Below, in pieces: positions 45,645 through 58,837 of a stretch of DNA of 64,000 nt (the stretch's first letter is position 1; each line of letters begins with the position of its first letter). Both the position numbers and the translations under genes were made by a program. The notes beneath the pieces were generated by a model that saw only the letters and a program-made list of their open reading frames with translations, did no database searches and was not told where the DNA came from. The stretch spans positions 1,798,001 through 1,862,000 of the forward strand of contig QUOL01000002.1 of the NCBI GenBank assembly GCA_009761415.1, given 5' to 3'. This DNA comes from Sarcomyxa edulis (taxonomy: Eukaryota > Basidiomycota > Agaricomycetes > Agaricales > Mycenaceae).

Positions 45645-46347
45645 CTGGTGTAATGGGCAGCGTGTATAACCATATATATTATTGCAACACATCATCTCAG
45701 CCAGCTCAGAGTAAGGTGATATTTCTGGAATGGGTGCGCGGTGGTCACGTGCCTCAGAATCGCGTCCTAATGGACGCGCTGAACGGCAAAACAGGCTGTC
45801 TCCGACAGAACTCGACCTGTGTCTTGTTCTGAAATCTGAGAGTTGCCCGAGCCCTGAACAGCTGTTCAGAAGCTGACACATAGGGAAGCAAAACTCGTGC
45901 ACACGTCTTTCCGACATGTTTCTTTGTTTTGGAGTTTGCCTTTATTGTTTAGTTTCGTTGGACCCTAACGAAGACGAACACCCATTTCAGGGATCTCTTA
46001 TTGAATTCCAAGGGTCCCTACCTCGCAAAAGCTATGAATAAGCTACTGATGAAACATATATGCACATCGGAGGAAGAATTGGACTGAAGCTGAAGAGAGC
46101 CGAGACCTCGACCTGATTCCTAATTGACGCCCAACGTAGCCGTTTCTGACCCGCGCTGTGCGCAGAATTTTATTTCAATCATGCTGAGCAACTAGAGAGA
46201 ATTTTGTCACTTCATGCTCGCAAGCAACGATGGTAGACACGGGCGCACCAGCAAAGGACCCGTCAAACCGCCGAGAACGAGGATATTCTCCCAACGTTGA
46301 CGCAAGCGATACAGAACATGTTGACTTCGAACATCGACTGTCGTCGA
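45645..46347. other. Convergent intergenic region
   Basis: About 700 bp between two genes ending toward each other. A plus-strand open frame from 46230 to 46511 runs mostly antisense to the GatC-like gene and is treated as chance. No repeat or RNA gene seen. Confidence 0.5.
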
Positions 46348-46848
46348 TCACCTTCTTCTTTCTGCGTCTACCACGTACAGTCCATCGGAGACGCGGGCGG
46401 CGTGTTTCATCAACGCTTGACCGACTTCCGCATTATCTGTCTCTTCGGAAAGCACCATCCCAGTTCCCTCAGCCCAAATTCGACCATCTGGGATGTTTCC
46501 CTCAGGATTGACTACCTGTTGAGCGACGGCAGGTTCGACCAATTTTACCGCTTCGACCAGTCGTACAAGATCCTCCATTTCCTGTTTTAATTTGTGGTAC
46601 TCCGGAGTATTTTCATCTGGCGGAATCAGTGCAGATAGTTCGTGAAGATGTTTGAGCGTAGAAGACTCTATGACGGGGGTCGGGTACGAGGATAGTAGCT
46701 GGTTTACGGACCAGGTTGGTTGGAGGGGAATACCGCAGGAATCTACATCACGTATCACAGAACCTCGGACTGTCATACACCTTTTATGAGATGTATACAG
46801 CAACCGTGTCAACGGCTGGTGTCGTTTCAGCGCAAGCAGCGAGATCAT
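46348..46848 (-). CDS. GatC-like mitochondrial amidotransferase subunit
   Basis: A single exon of 166 residues. The N terminus MISLLALKRHQPLTRLLYTS, Arg-containing and acid-free, fits a mitochondrial presequence. The middle carries WSVNQLLSSYPTPVIESSTL, KHLHELSALIPPDEN and EMEDLVRLVEAVKLVE, the arrangement of the small GatC subunit: first helix, leucine-rich helix, then a helix that packs on GatA. GatCAB converts Glu-tRNA(Gln) to Gln-tRNA(Gln) in mitochondria. Likeness is moderate, so the call is tentative. It diverges from the mS34-like gene, only 88 bp between ATGs. Confidence 0.6.
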   Translation of the reverse strand: MISLLALKRHQPLTRLLYTSHKRCMTVRGSVIRDVDSCGIPLQPTWSVNQLLSSYPTPVIESSTLKHLHELSALIPPDENTPEYHKLKQEMEDLVRLVEAVKLVEPAVAQQVVNPEGNIPDGRIWAEGTGMVLSEETDNAEVGQALMKHAARVSDGLYVVDAERRR

Positions 46849-46936
46849 GATAGGACAGCAGTGAGGTCGCTGCGTTCGACGAGGTCAAGAGCCTGAAGAT
46901 CGGACTTTGAAATTTGTTTCCCCACTCTCGACCACC

Positions 46937-47427
46937 ATGCTCTGGACACCAGCTCGACGTGCAGCAGGAGACATATCTCGTGCACTGCAAAAACTTCTTC
47001 CAAAAGAGCTTCCCCCATCACTTGCAGGACACCCTGCTAACCTATATGAGATCCTTTCCCGAAATCCTAATGGTGTCGCCCGTCGCAAAGTGCACCAAGT
47101 ACGATGGGGAGTGAAAGGGATATCTGACTCTTACTGGTTGGTCACAAGAGCGGCATTCAAGTGCGAGGGAAAACACGGAAAAGCATGGGGTTGGCTCTAC
47201 TGGAAGGGTCAGTGATTCACAACGCACTCCTTTACATTTCTGTTGATATAGTGCATACCTCTAGGCACCAGAGTTTCACCCAGAGAGGAGAGAATAAAAG
47301 GCTCACTGAAGTACACTTGGGCTGATGGACCATCAAATTCATCGCAGAATGCGTACGTGCATGATTCGGTAATGTCGTTGACCTCGTATTGATCTTTTCT
47401 TTCAGACTGCCACCGAATACAAATTAG
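46937..47427 (+). CDS. Mitochondrial ribosomal protein mS34-like
   Basis: Three exons (46937-47209, then across GTCAGT..CTCTAG and GTACGT..TTTCAG) give about 125 residues. A short basic N terminus (MLWTPARRAAGDISRALQ) leads to LYEILSRNPNGVARRKVHQV, RWGVKGISDSYWLVTRAAFK and GKHGKAWGWLYWKGTRV, then EERIKGSLKYTWADG. The NGV, YWxVTR and HGKAWG elements are those I associate with the mS34 (MRPS34) family of the small mitoribosomal subunit. The short C-terminal tail ends LPPNTN. The divergent GatC-like partner also belongs to mitochondrial translation. Confidence 0.65.
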
Positions 47428-47968
47428 ACCTGTTTGAAGCAGGTTGTTATATATCCGCCTTATCTGTACTCAGAGTTAGGATGGCCGAAGATACCAGTCG
47501 GTCTCAGACCCTATCAGTGACCCAGCGACGAGGTCTATAACCTAAGGCAGAAGGAAACTAGAGAATATTCGCATCGTTCATGGAAGAACATAACCCTCAA
47601 TCGCATGAAAATGCTGTTCCTGCGTGCGCTTGCAGTTATTGATCGTAAATTGCTAGTCCAGCTGTCGCCCTCACACCCGAAGTTCTTCCCAGATGTCTTC
47701 CAGCAACATAAGCTCCAGCGAACGTTCGGTGCCATTTTTCGGTCATGTCTTATTGTAACATTTCTCTGTTCTATATTTTGATTGCACCGACTTATAACCT
47801 GATAATGTGCTAGCTACAGCTGAATATCCTCTTAAGTAAGTAAGATTTTGCAGTCCTCTAGATGGTCGTGACCATGGCACATGATGTTGTGACCAACCGT
47901 CGCGTCAATATACAGTCAACCCGTGGTAATACGACAATCCCAAGCCATAAAAACCGTCTTTTCACGCG
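47428..47968. other. Intergenic region, mS34-like / M43 protease 3' ends
   Basis: About 540 bp, AT-leaning, between converging genes. Short frames are not supported. Nothing else seen. Confidence 0.5.
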
Positions 47969-49220
47969 TCAAAGTTGTACGCCACGATATGTGGCCATCT
48001 GCCCCTTGAGCCGTGTGATTTGTCCTGCTGTGAACTGATTCATGCAGCTGTCATACTGTGCATAGAAAACATTGAGAAAACGGCGCAAATGAGTGAATGA
48101 TGCTCTCACAGTGTAGTCCATATAGTTATGAATGGGGTCTACGCCTCCACCGGAGCATGTATCACGTCCTGTTGTACAGCGAAAATGTCAAAAACAATAC
48201 GTTACAAGGGGCTGATAAGTCGATTTACCGGTAGGGCACCCAGAAGCAGGAGAAGCCTCCGGAGGAGTGTCCGAGACAGAGTCCCCAGAACCAGAGCATC
48301 CACCTTGGAAGGGGTGGTAAAGGCCGACCCAGTGCCCGGCCTCGTGAGTGAGCGTCTGTAGGTATGCAGTTAGTCTTAGATATGCGGCTAGAAGACCTCT
48401 CAGTGAAGCTGACCTGGCCTAGATTATAATGGGCTGTACTTCCTCCTGGAGTAGATGAGAAAAGCATAACGACACCGTCGTCTTGAGGAGAATCGGAGTA
48501 GCTGTACGGGAAAGTTGAGTATCCGAGAAGGCCCGCGCCAGAACCAGAGGTGAAGCTGTTTTAGAAGCATGAGGAAAAGTCTCCAGAAAAAGCTACCGTG
48601 CGACATACCCAACGGTGTAGACGTTGAGGTCTGCAACATCTCCTACTCTAAGAGCCTCCTTCATTGCAGTTTGTTCGGAAGAGTCGGGGCCAGCGTTATT
48701 GAACCAGTCACTGTTTACAGTTCGACTAGTCCTAGATGGCGAGAATTCATTCAGTAACGAGTTTCGAGGCTGAACTACCGGAAGACGCACGAGGCAAGAA
48801 CCCAGGTTATTCCAGAAGCATTGTAAGCCTTGTTCATGACCGCGATTTGATCTTTGAGCTGAGAATCCCTATATGAAAGGTGAGACATAGTGTTCAATTG
48901 CTTGAACGGATAAAACTTACGGAACGTTTCCTCCAGCAGTAGTCGTGTCTTTGCTGACCACGTGGAAGTGAACCTTGATACTAGTAACGAGAGGTTCCAA
49001 CGCGCTCGCGCTGAATTCAACCTTGTGGCCACGGAAGTGCTCTTCAGCCTCAATGAGACGGTCGTCACTGATGGAGGTTCCGCAAGCCCTGCAGATTCGA
49101 AATAAATCAGGCGTTGAAGAAATCAAGAATTCTGTTCCAGTACCTTTGGGTGATGTTCAAAGGATTGGCGAGAACGTAGGATGCACCGACAATGGCACCG
49201 AGAAAGATTGAGGAGAGCAT
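47969..49220 (-). CDS. Secreted M43 (pappalysin-family) metalloprotease
   Basis: The N terminus [20 protein letters not shown] is a signal peptide. The propeptide/mature region holds [18 protein letters not shown] and [11 protein letters not shown], then [20 protein letters not shown]. The zinc site is complete: [15 protein letters not shown] (HExxHxxGxxH). Downstream Cys residues GGCSGSGD and SGCPTGQDTCSG, the NYMDYT Met-turn, and [20 protein letters not shown] to the end match fungal MEP1-like M43 enzymes. About six short introns. It is a zinc endopeptidase acting outside the cell. It is the second secreted protease in the window, but far from the first. Confidence 0.93.
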
Positions 49221-50183
49221 GGCACTTGCTAGTAGAGTTGGAAGCTAGACCTAATGATTGGAGATTCGCCGCTGTCCAGAGAAAGCTTTTATACCCTTTT
49301 CTTGAGTGTGGCTACACAACCAACTACCTTGTGGAAGCGAAAGATAACAACTCGGTTACAGAATGACCGCAAGTCGAGTGTCATCCGGGCGAGTGCAAAG
49401 CGCGTATAAATGCAATACACACGGGGAACAGCATACCAAGACCTTATCCCGTGATGGGTGTTCCAGAGGAAGCTGTAAGTTTGTTCGGCTTCAGAAGAGA
49501 CGGACTAATCAACAATCACGTCTTGATAACTTGATGTTTCAAATCCGGAGAGTGGTGACAAGGATCAACAAGGACAAGGTGGAGGTCCAGTAGAATCTGG
49601 CCGTCGAGGATCTGCCTATGTATGATAACAGAGTATCGTCGTATTGCCAAGAGTTACGACCACGAGCTTCCTTGCTCCAAGACTCGAATCAGCATACGAA
49701 TGATCTCAAGGTCAGCCTCGTCCAGCCTGCCCGATCAATTATGCACGCGATTCTCAAATCTTGTTGACGAACAGACAAGGACTTGATGGAGAATTGTGGC
49801 GCGGCAGTGACGATATTGATTTTTGCAGTACTCGAGTCTGTAACTATGCCAAAGATGTTGAGTGGGTTCCATAACTGATATCGCATCAAAATCCTACGGT
49901 ATATCTTTTGACCAGAGACTGACTGAGTATCTTTCTATCTGAGTTGTTGAGACGCCCGAGTGGTAAATCGATGAAGGAGGCTGTCGGAGGACTCACCGGA
50001 GGACGATCGCTGCCATGTGGCCGAGCCAATCCAGCTTTCACGTGTCCGAGTTACAGCACTTCCCGGCCGGTGAGTCGTGACCTCTCGCTCGATCTTCCCT
50101 TTGCTATACACTTCTCTTCGTCTCAGGTGGCGCTATACCCCTCAGTCTTTCAGTCTACTACCCAGAAATAATATAGATAAAAT
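49221..50183. other. Divergent intergenic region, M43 protease / ACBP gene
   Basis: About 960 bp. No coding exon with consistent splicing and no recognised repeat. It must hold both promoters. Confidence 0.5.
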
Positions 50184-51812
50184 ATGGAACATATGGATTC
50201 GCAGCAACTCATCGACGCCCAATTCGATCGTGCCGTGGAAATCGTTCAAGGCCTGCCAAAGACAGGCCCAATACAAACGGACTACGAAGAAAAACTAACA
50301 ATGTACAGGTATGTCTATCGTGCCACTCTATGTTGCTTACAGTCTTATATGGAATTTGGCCCAGTCTATATAAGCAAGGTGCTTCGCCCCGCAGGAACCA
50401 CGCCATACTGGAAGCTTAACATTCTAAACGTGCTTGTAGCGACGGTTGGAAATGTGAAGACCCCTCGTCCAGGTATTTGGGATATGTTAGGGAGAGCGAA
50501 ATGGTATGTGTATAGTTTGTCTCTGTCTTGAAAGCCTTCTGAGCGTATCATAAAGGGACGCGTGGGCCAAGCACAAAGACTTGGACTCTTATGAGGCGAA
50601 GTGGTTATATGTAGATGCTTTACTGAAGGTATGTCATACTCATTGCCATCTGAATACAATGCGTCTAAATGTCTTCCATGAATTCAGGTCTTGCGTAAAT
50701 ACTCGGACAAAACAATTGCCCGGGATCTTGTACAAGAGCTTGAGTCTTATGGTGGTGATGTCGGCAACATCGTCATGAGTCGTAAATGCCGTTGCTCGCC
50801 TTTTGCATTATCCTTCTTGACGAAGTTTATAGGTACATTGTCCAGGTCGCACGCTTCGGACTCTTCAGGATCAACCGCCTCTCGTGACGACAGGCGACTC
50901 TCTGGGCAACCTCCTCGAGGTCAAAGGCATCAGCAAGTTGAGACCGATACATCTGACGATGAGTCGGCAGATGAAGCTCGTGACTTACCTACTGTGCCTG
51001 CAAATCGCCCTGCCTCTTCCGTGTCTTCTCACCGCTACCGCACCCCCATGGCTGGTTCACTAGCCATGTCCCCACCTCCTCTACCTGGCGTCCCTATCAC
51101 ACAACCTCTTCCTGGTTTCGAAACACCCTCAGCCTTTGCAGAACCTCTAACCGTCTCTTCTCCGTCCTCTGTATATCCAACGACGAGTTCTTACGTCGGT
51201 CAGTTCTCGGAATCATCCAGACATGCATTGACATCCCCTCCAAATATATACCCCGCCCATCCAAATTACTTAGGCCCAGCCCAATCTCTTCCCATGCGTG
51301 TTTACGGCCCCGCGAGACCTCCATCTAGACCCTTGTTGGAACGCGCCATAGAGAACGTGCAAGCACATCTTGCCGCTCTAACGGAACGTCTCGAGTCACT
51401 AGAATCAGTATCGAGACACCCTTCGAGATCCAATATATCTGTCAGCCCAAGAGACGCTCGATCTCCCTCATATGGCCCTCGCAGCCCCGCTGACGGTAGG
51501 GCTCGCCATCATGAATGGGATTTAGAAGACCTGGGAATGTGGTCACTCGTTCTGAATCCCTTGTCGCGTGGAATTGATTCATTGAAGGAGCTCGCGACTT
51601 TCTTTGCACGGAACGAGAATCGGTCACCAACGTTGATCATTGTGAGGCGGTTGTGTTTGGATGTATCGTTTCTACTGTGTGTTCTTGCTCTGGTAAGGAC
51701 TATATGGAGGAGAAGTGGGGTGAGGCGGAGGGAGGTGCGTGCTGCACTGATAGTCTTGTGGCGCGCTCTGCTTGGAACGAAGGAGAGAGTTCTCGTTGAC
51801 CGCGGGGTGTAG
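50184..51812 (+). CDS. Acyl-CoA-binding protein with C-terminal membrane anchor
   Basis: The N-terminal acyl-CoA-binding domain is spread over five exons: FDRAVEIVQGLPKTGPIQTD, MYSLYKQATVGNVKTPRPGI, DMLGRAKWDAWAKHKDLDSY and EAKWLYVDALLKVLRKY, with the YKQAT and KWDAW ligand residues intact. Exon 2 is only 14 bp (50365-50378) and supplies SLYKQ. A long Ser/Pro-rich linker follows, then a coiled stretch RAIENVQAHLAALTERLESL, and near the end one hydrophobic helix LCLDVSFLLCVLALVRTIW with a basic tail. ACBD5-like proteins share this layout and sit on peroxisome or ER membranes, handling very-long-chain acyl-CoA. Location here is inference. Confidence 0.88.
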
Positions 51813-52074
51813 AGCCAAGGAAGGATCTATATATATATGGAGGGAATGTACATATATAATGGAGGAGGCCACTGGATTCATATTTGTTTTTACGTTTCCG
51901 ATATATCACACTTATTATACCAATTCCAATACGATATTCTGTCTTGTATAGAGCGTGAAGCATGGTAAAATGTGTTTCCATCGGTCGCTCAAGAAGTTAC
52001 TACAAAAATTTCGGCTTTCCTCGCTAATGCTACATCCAACCTCTGGATACAGATTATTTGTGTTTCTTTCGCTT

Positions 52075-54278
<2,204 letters not shown>

Positions 54279-54869
54279 ATGTCGTTCACCAACCTGTATT
54301 ATAAGCGCGTCCGTCGGTTCAGTGTCTGAAGACATGTCCACTGCTGACTTTTCTGGTTTTAGGCAACAGCGACACCTAAAGCCTGTTATGTGTGCTACAA
54401 ACCGACAACAACTGTTCTAGCTACTATCAACACTACCGATTTCCTATACACTTGCCCGGGTCATCTTACCGACTTGGGTTTCGCTAGTGCTGTTGTGGAA
54501 ACCACGGATGCCACCAAGAAGATAGGGTTGAGTCCGGAAGAAATAGCAAAGGTGAAGGAGGAATGGGAAGAGCAGCAGAAAAGAAAGAAAGAGAAGGCAA
54601 AAGCACGAGAAAAGGAGAAAGAATCAAAGGAGGGGGACGAAAAGGATGCGAAGAAGGAAACAGAATCCAAGGAGGCCAAGACACCTGGCTCGTGGTCATC
54701 TGGCTCTTCTAATCCTGCTCACACCGCGCCGAAACATGAGCGATATACCCTTCACCGCGACTACTTTGCGATGCGTCTATCTGAACATCGGAAGAAGAGA
54801 CAAGCTGCTCAAGCGAAGGAACTGGCTCCTCGGCTGCCTTACGCTCCCAGTGGAGCTTTCCCCGCATGA
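54279..54869 (+). CDS. VFA1: Vps4-associated protein 1
   Basis: Two exons. The first encodes MSFTNLYYKR; after an intron (GTCCGT..TTTTAG) comes ATATPKACYVCYKPTTTVLA and DFLYTCPGHLTDLGFAS. The paired CxxC and later CxxH suggest a small zinc-binding unit. Then comes a Lys/Glu-rich coiled coil starting SPEEIAKVKEEWEEQQKRKK. The C terminus RYTLHRDYFAMRLSEHRKKR is the conserved Vfa1 end. In yeast Vfa1 binds Vps4 and stimulates its ATPase in the multivesicular body pathway on endosomes. The length of about 175 residues fits. Confidence 0.88.
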
Positions 54870-55386
54870 TCGATGTACATATATACCCAACAGTTGAGTA
54901 CGGAATTCAACTTTTCTCTCTCTATTTCTAGGCTTCGCAGGAAAACAACGGATCAGTCTATGTCATTCTCTCGTCTCTACGACACGCCAGACGGAATTAC
55001 TCGGTGTCTGCGTGCATCTTGTCGGCGGGTCTTCACGCAAACTCGCACATGATGCCACCCGTGGTTTACACCCGTCTTGATATTTTGTTACGACCGATCC
55101 AACGCCGGATCTTGGATTCACAAAAATGTTGCTTTGTCGTCAGCAGTGGTCAGCTACCAGATGATTTTGCCTACATCACATGAGAGTGTTGGCATCGCAG
55201 GTAATGTACACTGTACAAGAATGAGCCCAAGGTCCAAGATAGATGACATCCGAATGTAAAATTAACCTTCCGCGGCGATGATACAATACCACTTGTACAA
55301 GTATGTTTCTATATAGATATCGAGATGTCCGCACCAATCTCTCAGATCAAGTGCCGATGGTATATGTGCGAGCAAAGTCGGATCCA
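54870..55386. other. Convergent intergenic region, VFA1 / ENT transporter
   Basis: About 520 bp between 3' ends. The plus-strand frames that begin in it run antisense to the transporter gene. Nothing else seen. Confidence 0.5.
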
Positions 55387-57052
55387 TCACTCCATGAAAG
55401 GATTACACCGACAGATCGCTGCTCTGACCGCGAAACTCCCAATGCTCCCCGTTGCCAATCCCCCAACGAGACAGAAACTTGCTACCGTCGCAGCGACATC
55501 TACATTCTCTCTTCGCCCCTTCAGTTTCGGGTTGTGCTCTAGGGAAGGAGCTGCTATCATGCACAAGCTGGACAGATAGCCGCTGGATAGCCCGAAGATG
55601 AAGAGGATGCACATGTAGATGAAGTCGGAGCTGATGACGGGGGAAGGCGACCGTTGGAGATTACACATCAAGAATAAGGGTATAAAGAGGGTACGGGCTA
55701 GGGATAGTACAAGCAAACGTTTCGCGGACCATATCAGTAGGCGCGGGAAGGAGCAGAGGTATCGCCCGAGGAAGTCTCCAACGTTGAAAACAAGGAAATG
55801 GACGGAACTGAAGAGGAGAGGATGGGTATTCGGATTCGTAGGTTGGATCGATGTCGTGATTGCTGGGAAAACTGCCTGCAAAACCAAATAGCATTAGTAG
55901 TTGTAACGAAGATTCGAAGGAGTTGATGAATACCAATGTGACGACAAAGACGTAGGCCACAGCGATTTCGTACAAGACATTGGCTTTTGCAATACGCCAA
56001 ATACGGCCTTTCTCATCGGAAAGCTCGACCCTTCCCGAAGATACAAGTCCCTGGCGCTCAAGGAAAGTGCTGTCACTGAGCCCTGTTATCGTCTTCTGCT
56101 GTTGCTCCAGCGGTTGCACGACACTCTTGTAGGCAGGCATCGACACCAGCCATGTATTCGCTCCAACGCTAACGAGGAGAAACACCGTAGAGAGGCCAAA
56201 GAATATGAAAGCCGAGCTTTCTTCTGCTTTCCCGTCGGTTGTATTGGCATCATACGCTGCGATTATCTCCTTTGTGGAACCCCATAGCGAGGCTGCTGCA
56301 CTCAAGACCTGTACCCCGCTGACGACAACTGCTACAGCTGCTTGGCCCGACATGACAGCTTGAACGGCCACTGGACCGAACAGAGCTGCGACAGCGATGA
56401 TGGAGGTTTGAAGGAACGAACCTGCTCCAGCTTGCAGGATACCATTGATGAGTACGAAAGCAAAGAATAGACCAGGAGAGACGTGTCCAAATGTGCTGAG
56501 TGTCAATAGGAAAGTTAGGAATGAAAGACAGAGCGTTGAGACGAATATGCGGCGAGAAGGAGAAGACTAGAAGGCGTTCGTTCCGATTAGCTCTAAGTAT
56601 GATAGTGCAGTTAGACTCACCTGCTTCGACGTGATAGTCGCATGGGCTAGAACCACGAAATTGGTAGCGGTGAAGGTCGAGGAGAGGTATGAGCTAAATG
56701 TCGTCCTCAAGGGAGAACCTGCTAATCGGGAGAGAAAATAAGGCGTAGCAGTGATCATTACTACATCCACTGATCAGTTTACTTGAAGATACAAGTTGTA
56801 ACCGGACGCACCATTCCAAGGCAGGAGTACGGAGCACCCTAGAACGAAATGGATCCATGCTATTCGTGTATCGACTGGTGGCGGGGGTGGTCCCAATGGA
56901 GGAGAGCTTAATAGAGAGGTTGGGTCTACTAATCCGCCAAGCTCAGAGTCTTCATCGTCCAACTCGATTTCTGGATCTAGGTGAACGGGATTGGTAGCAA
57001 CGGGAGCCTGAGGAATTGCGTGGTAGAGTGCCTCGGGTGATGGTGGGGACAT
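55387..57052 (-). CDS. Equilibrative nucleoside transporter (SLC29/Fun26 family)
   Basis: An acidic cytosolic N terminus (EIELDDEDSELGGLVDP) leads to the first helix with the family mark HFVLGCSVLLPWN, then VMITATPYFLSRL across an intron. Further helices include GLFFAFVLINGILQAGAGSF, LQTSIIAVAALFGPVAVQAV, GQAAVAVVVSGVQVLSA and SAFIFFGLSTVFLLVSVG. After a hydrophilic loop come VAYVFVVTLAVFPAITTSIQ, VFNVGDFLGRYLC and FIYMCILFIFGLSSGYLSSL, ending GSFAVRAAICRCNPFME. About eleven helices are expected. It moves nucleosides and bases; yeast Fun26 acts on the vacuole or endosomes. The membrane placement here is not shown. Confidence 0.92.
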
Positions 57053-57309
57053 TGAGGGATTGAGATGGGGTGAGACGTGTCGATAAAGGGTATCCGAGCA
57101 ATAGGGTGCGAGGCAGGGTATTTATGTGAATCGGGAGAATCGAGAGATATGAGTCCGAGTCTGATAGTGAGAGAGCGGCACTAAGTCCGCGTGTTGTATA
57201 TTGGGCCACAACTCTGCTCACTCTATACTACTCACGTACTTATGCATGTGGTACTCCGAAATTAATGGCATTACCAGGAGCCGAAATATATACAGAAGGA
57301 TGTCGAAGT

Positions 57310-58618
57310 TTACCGCATATCTTTGGGGATAACTTGGTTTGGCTCCTCCTTGAGGACCATCGCCGTCAACCTCTCTCTCTGCTTCAACTGCTTCCTCTCC
57401 TTCCTCTCCGATTTCCTGTCCGTCTTGGCAATCGAGGCCTTCATCTTCCATCTCATCTTCTTCTGCTCCCGTTCCTCCTCAACCAGTCTCTGACGCCATT
57501 TCCACGCAGCCTCCGCTTTGGCATCCCCAACAGTCCGTCCATTGAGGTTTTTCAGCTCTACAGAGATGTATTCCTGCAACAAATTCTTTTTGTAAGCTTG
57601 ATGTGCCTGCCAACGAGCTTGCTTTTTGGCGCGCGAGTGCGGGTTCGAGAGTTCCTTGTGTAGATAGACTTCGATACCCGGTGTGGGCACCTCAGGGAAT
57701 AACGAGTTTTGTCTTGGTTTGAAAATCGTCCCGAGATAGTCTGCTTCGGATGGCGGTCGTGGGATTGGGCCTTTCATCGTTTGCGGGAATACTGGGGGCT
57801 TGTAGGTTACCTTGACCAATTCTTCGCGTAAAGTGTCGTATCTTGTAGCTAAAGTTCGATTCGATTCATCAAATGGGCGCTCGAAGGAAGCGAGATATGA
57901 AACTCACCTGGTGGTGGAGCAACTATATCCTCCTTTGGCCAAGGTATTTTGGTTCTCTGGCCTCTCAACCAGGGAACTGGGGGTTCCGTAGCTGTAGCGA
58001 ACCGATCCCAATGCCATCGGGATAGATGTTTGACCCAACGTGGTCTCGACGTCGCTAGCCGTTTCGCAAATACACTATCAAAACAATGAGATTAGGTAGG
58101 CTGACATCAAGAGAGATAAATCTCAACGCACGGAACCACCTCAGGCGAACCTCCCGGCTCCTTGGACGGAAACTCGTAGTTCCCCACAAAAAGTTGACAC
58201 ATCGAATAAGGATAGTTTTTATTAGCCTTGGGCTCCGGTCTTGAGGCAGTCTTGTCATATTCCTATAGAAATGTCATGGTAGAACCGAGTGTCAGTTACA
58301 GTATAGCCCCAACAATCTCGAGAGACGCACGGCTTCAACGGTACCCTTGACATGAACACGGTTCAACAACCGATTTATAGAAAGCACTTCCCGTATCTTA
58401 TCCGTATCCTTGTGTCGAAGACGGATCTGGTCCCCAGGAACGATATTCCAAAACTTGATACGATCTTTGAGTGGTGCAACTTTGATTCGACCTCCGTTCA
58501 GTGGTTGTCTGACCCGAAAAGGCGTCTCGAGCATATGGTCAAAGTTGGTGAGTCGAGGGGTGGTCCGTAGGCCCAGTCTTGCGGCTACGAACTCATGGGT
58601 TAGGAATTTGCGGACCAT
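57310..58618 (-). CDS. MRPL40: Mitochondrial large-subunit ribosomal protein uL24m
   Basis: The KOW-type L24 domain lies near the N terminus: KDRIKFWNIVPGDQIRLRHK, DTDKIREVLSINRLLNRVHV, KGTVE. Next come YPYSMCQLFVGNYEFPSKEP and the fungal extension with RPRWVKHLSRWHWDRFA, PWLRGQRTKIPWPKED and YLGTIFKPRQNSLFPEVPTP. A strongly basic coiled C terminus (KWRQRLVEEEREQKKMRWKM) follows. Yeast Mrpl40 has the same plan: L24 core plus long C-terminal extension. uL24 starts assembly of the large subunit at the exit-tunnel side. Four or so introns lie in the middle. It stands in tandem, downstream of MBP1. Confidence 0.92.
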
Positions 58619-58837
58619 GGTGGTCGAAATTCAGAACCGACGCGAGACGCGGGGTGCACGGATGGAGGGAGGAAGAGCAGGACTTGTCAAATTTATTTAT
58701 TTATTTTTAGTTTTCACCGCACGCCACACTGACATTCAAGCTGGCCCATCAAGAAAAACTCATATCTCAATAATACACTGCTGTTACAACGCGTAGGATA
58801 CACTAGAATAATAAAATATTGAAAGTGATTGCTTTCC

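Noticed and set aside
46230..46590. Plus-strand frames of 93-97 codons
   Set aside because: Mostly antisense to the GatC-like gene, with no splice or family support.
6957..49220. A secreted-protease cluster (A1 at 7 kb, M43 at 48 kb)
   Set aside because: Some 40 kb and about 20 unrelated housekeeping genes lie between them.
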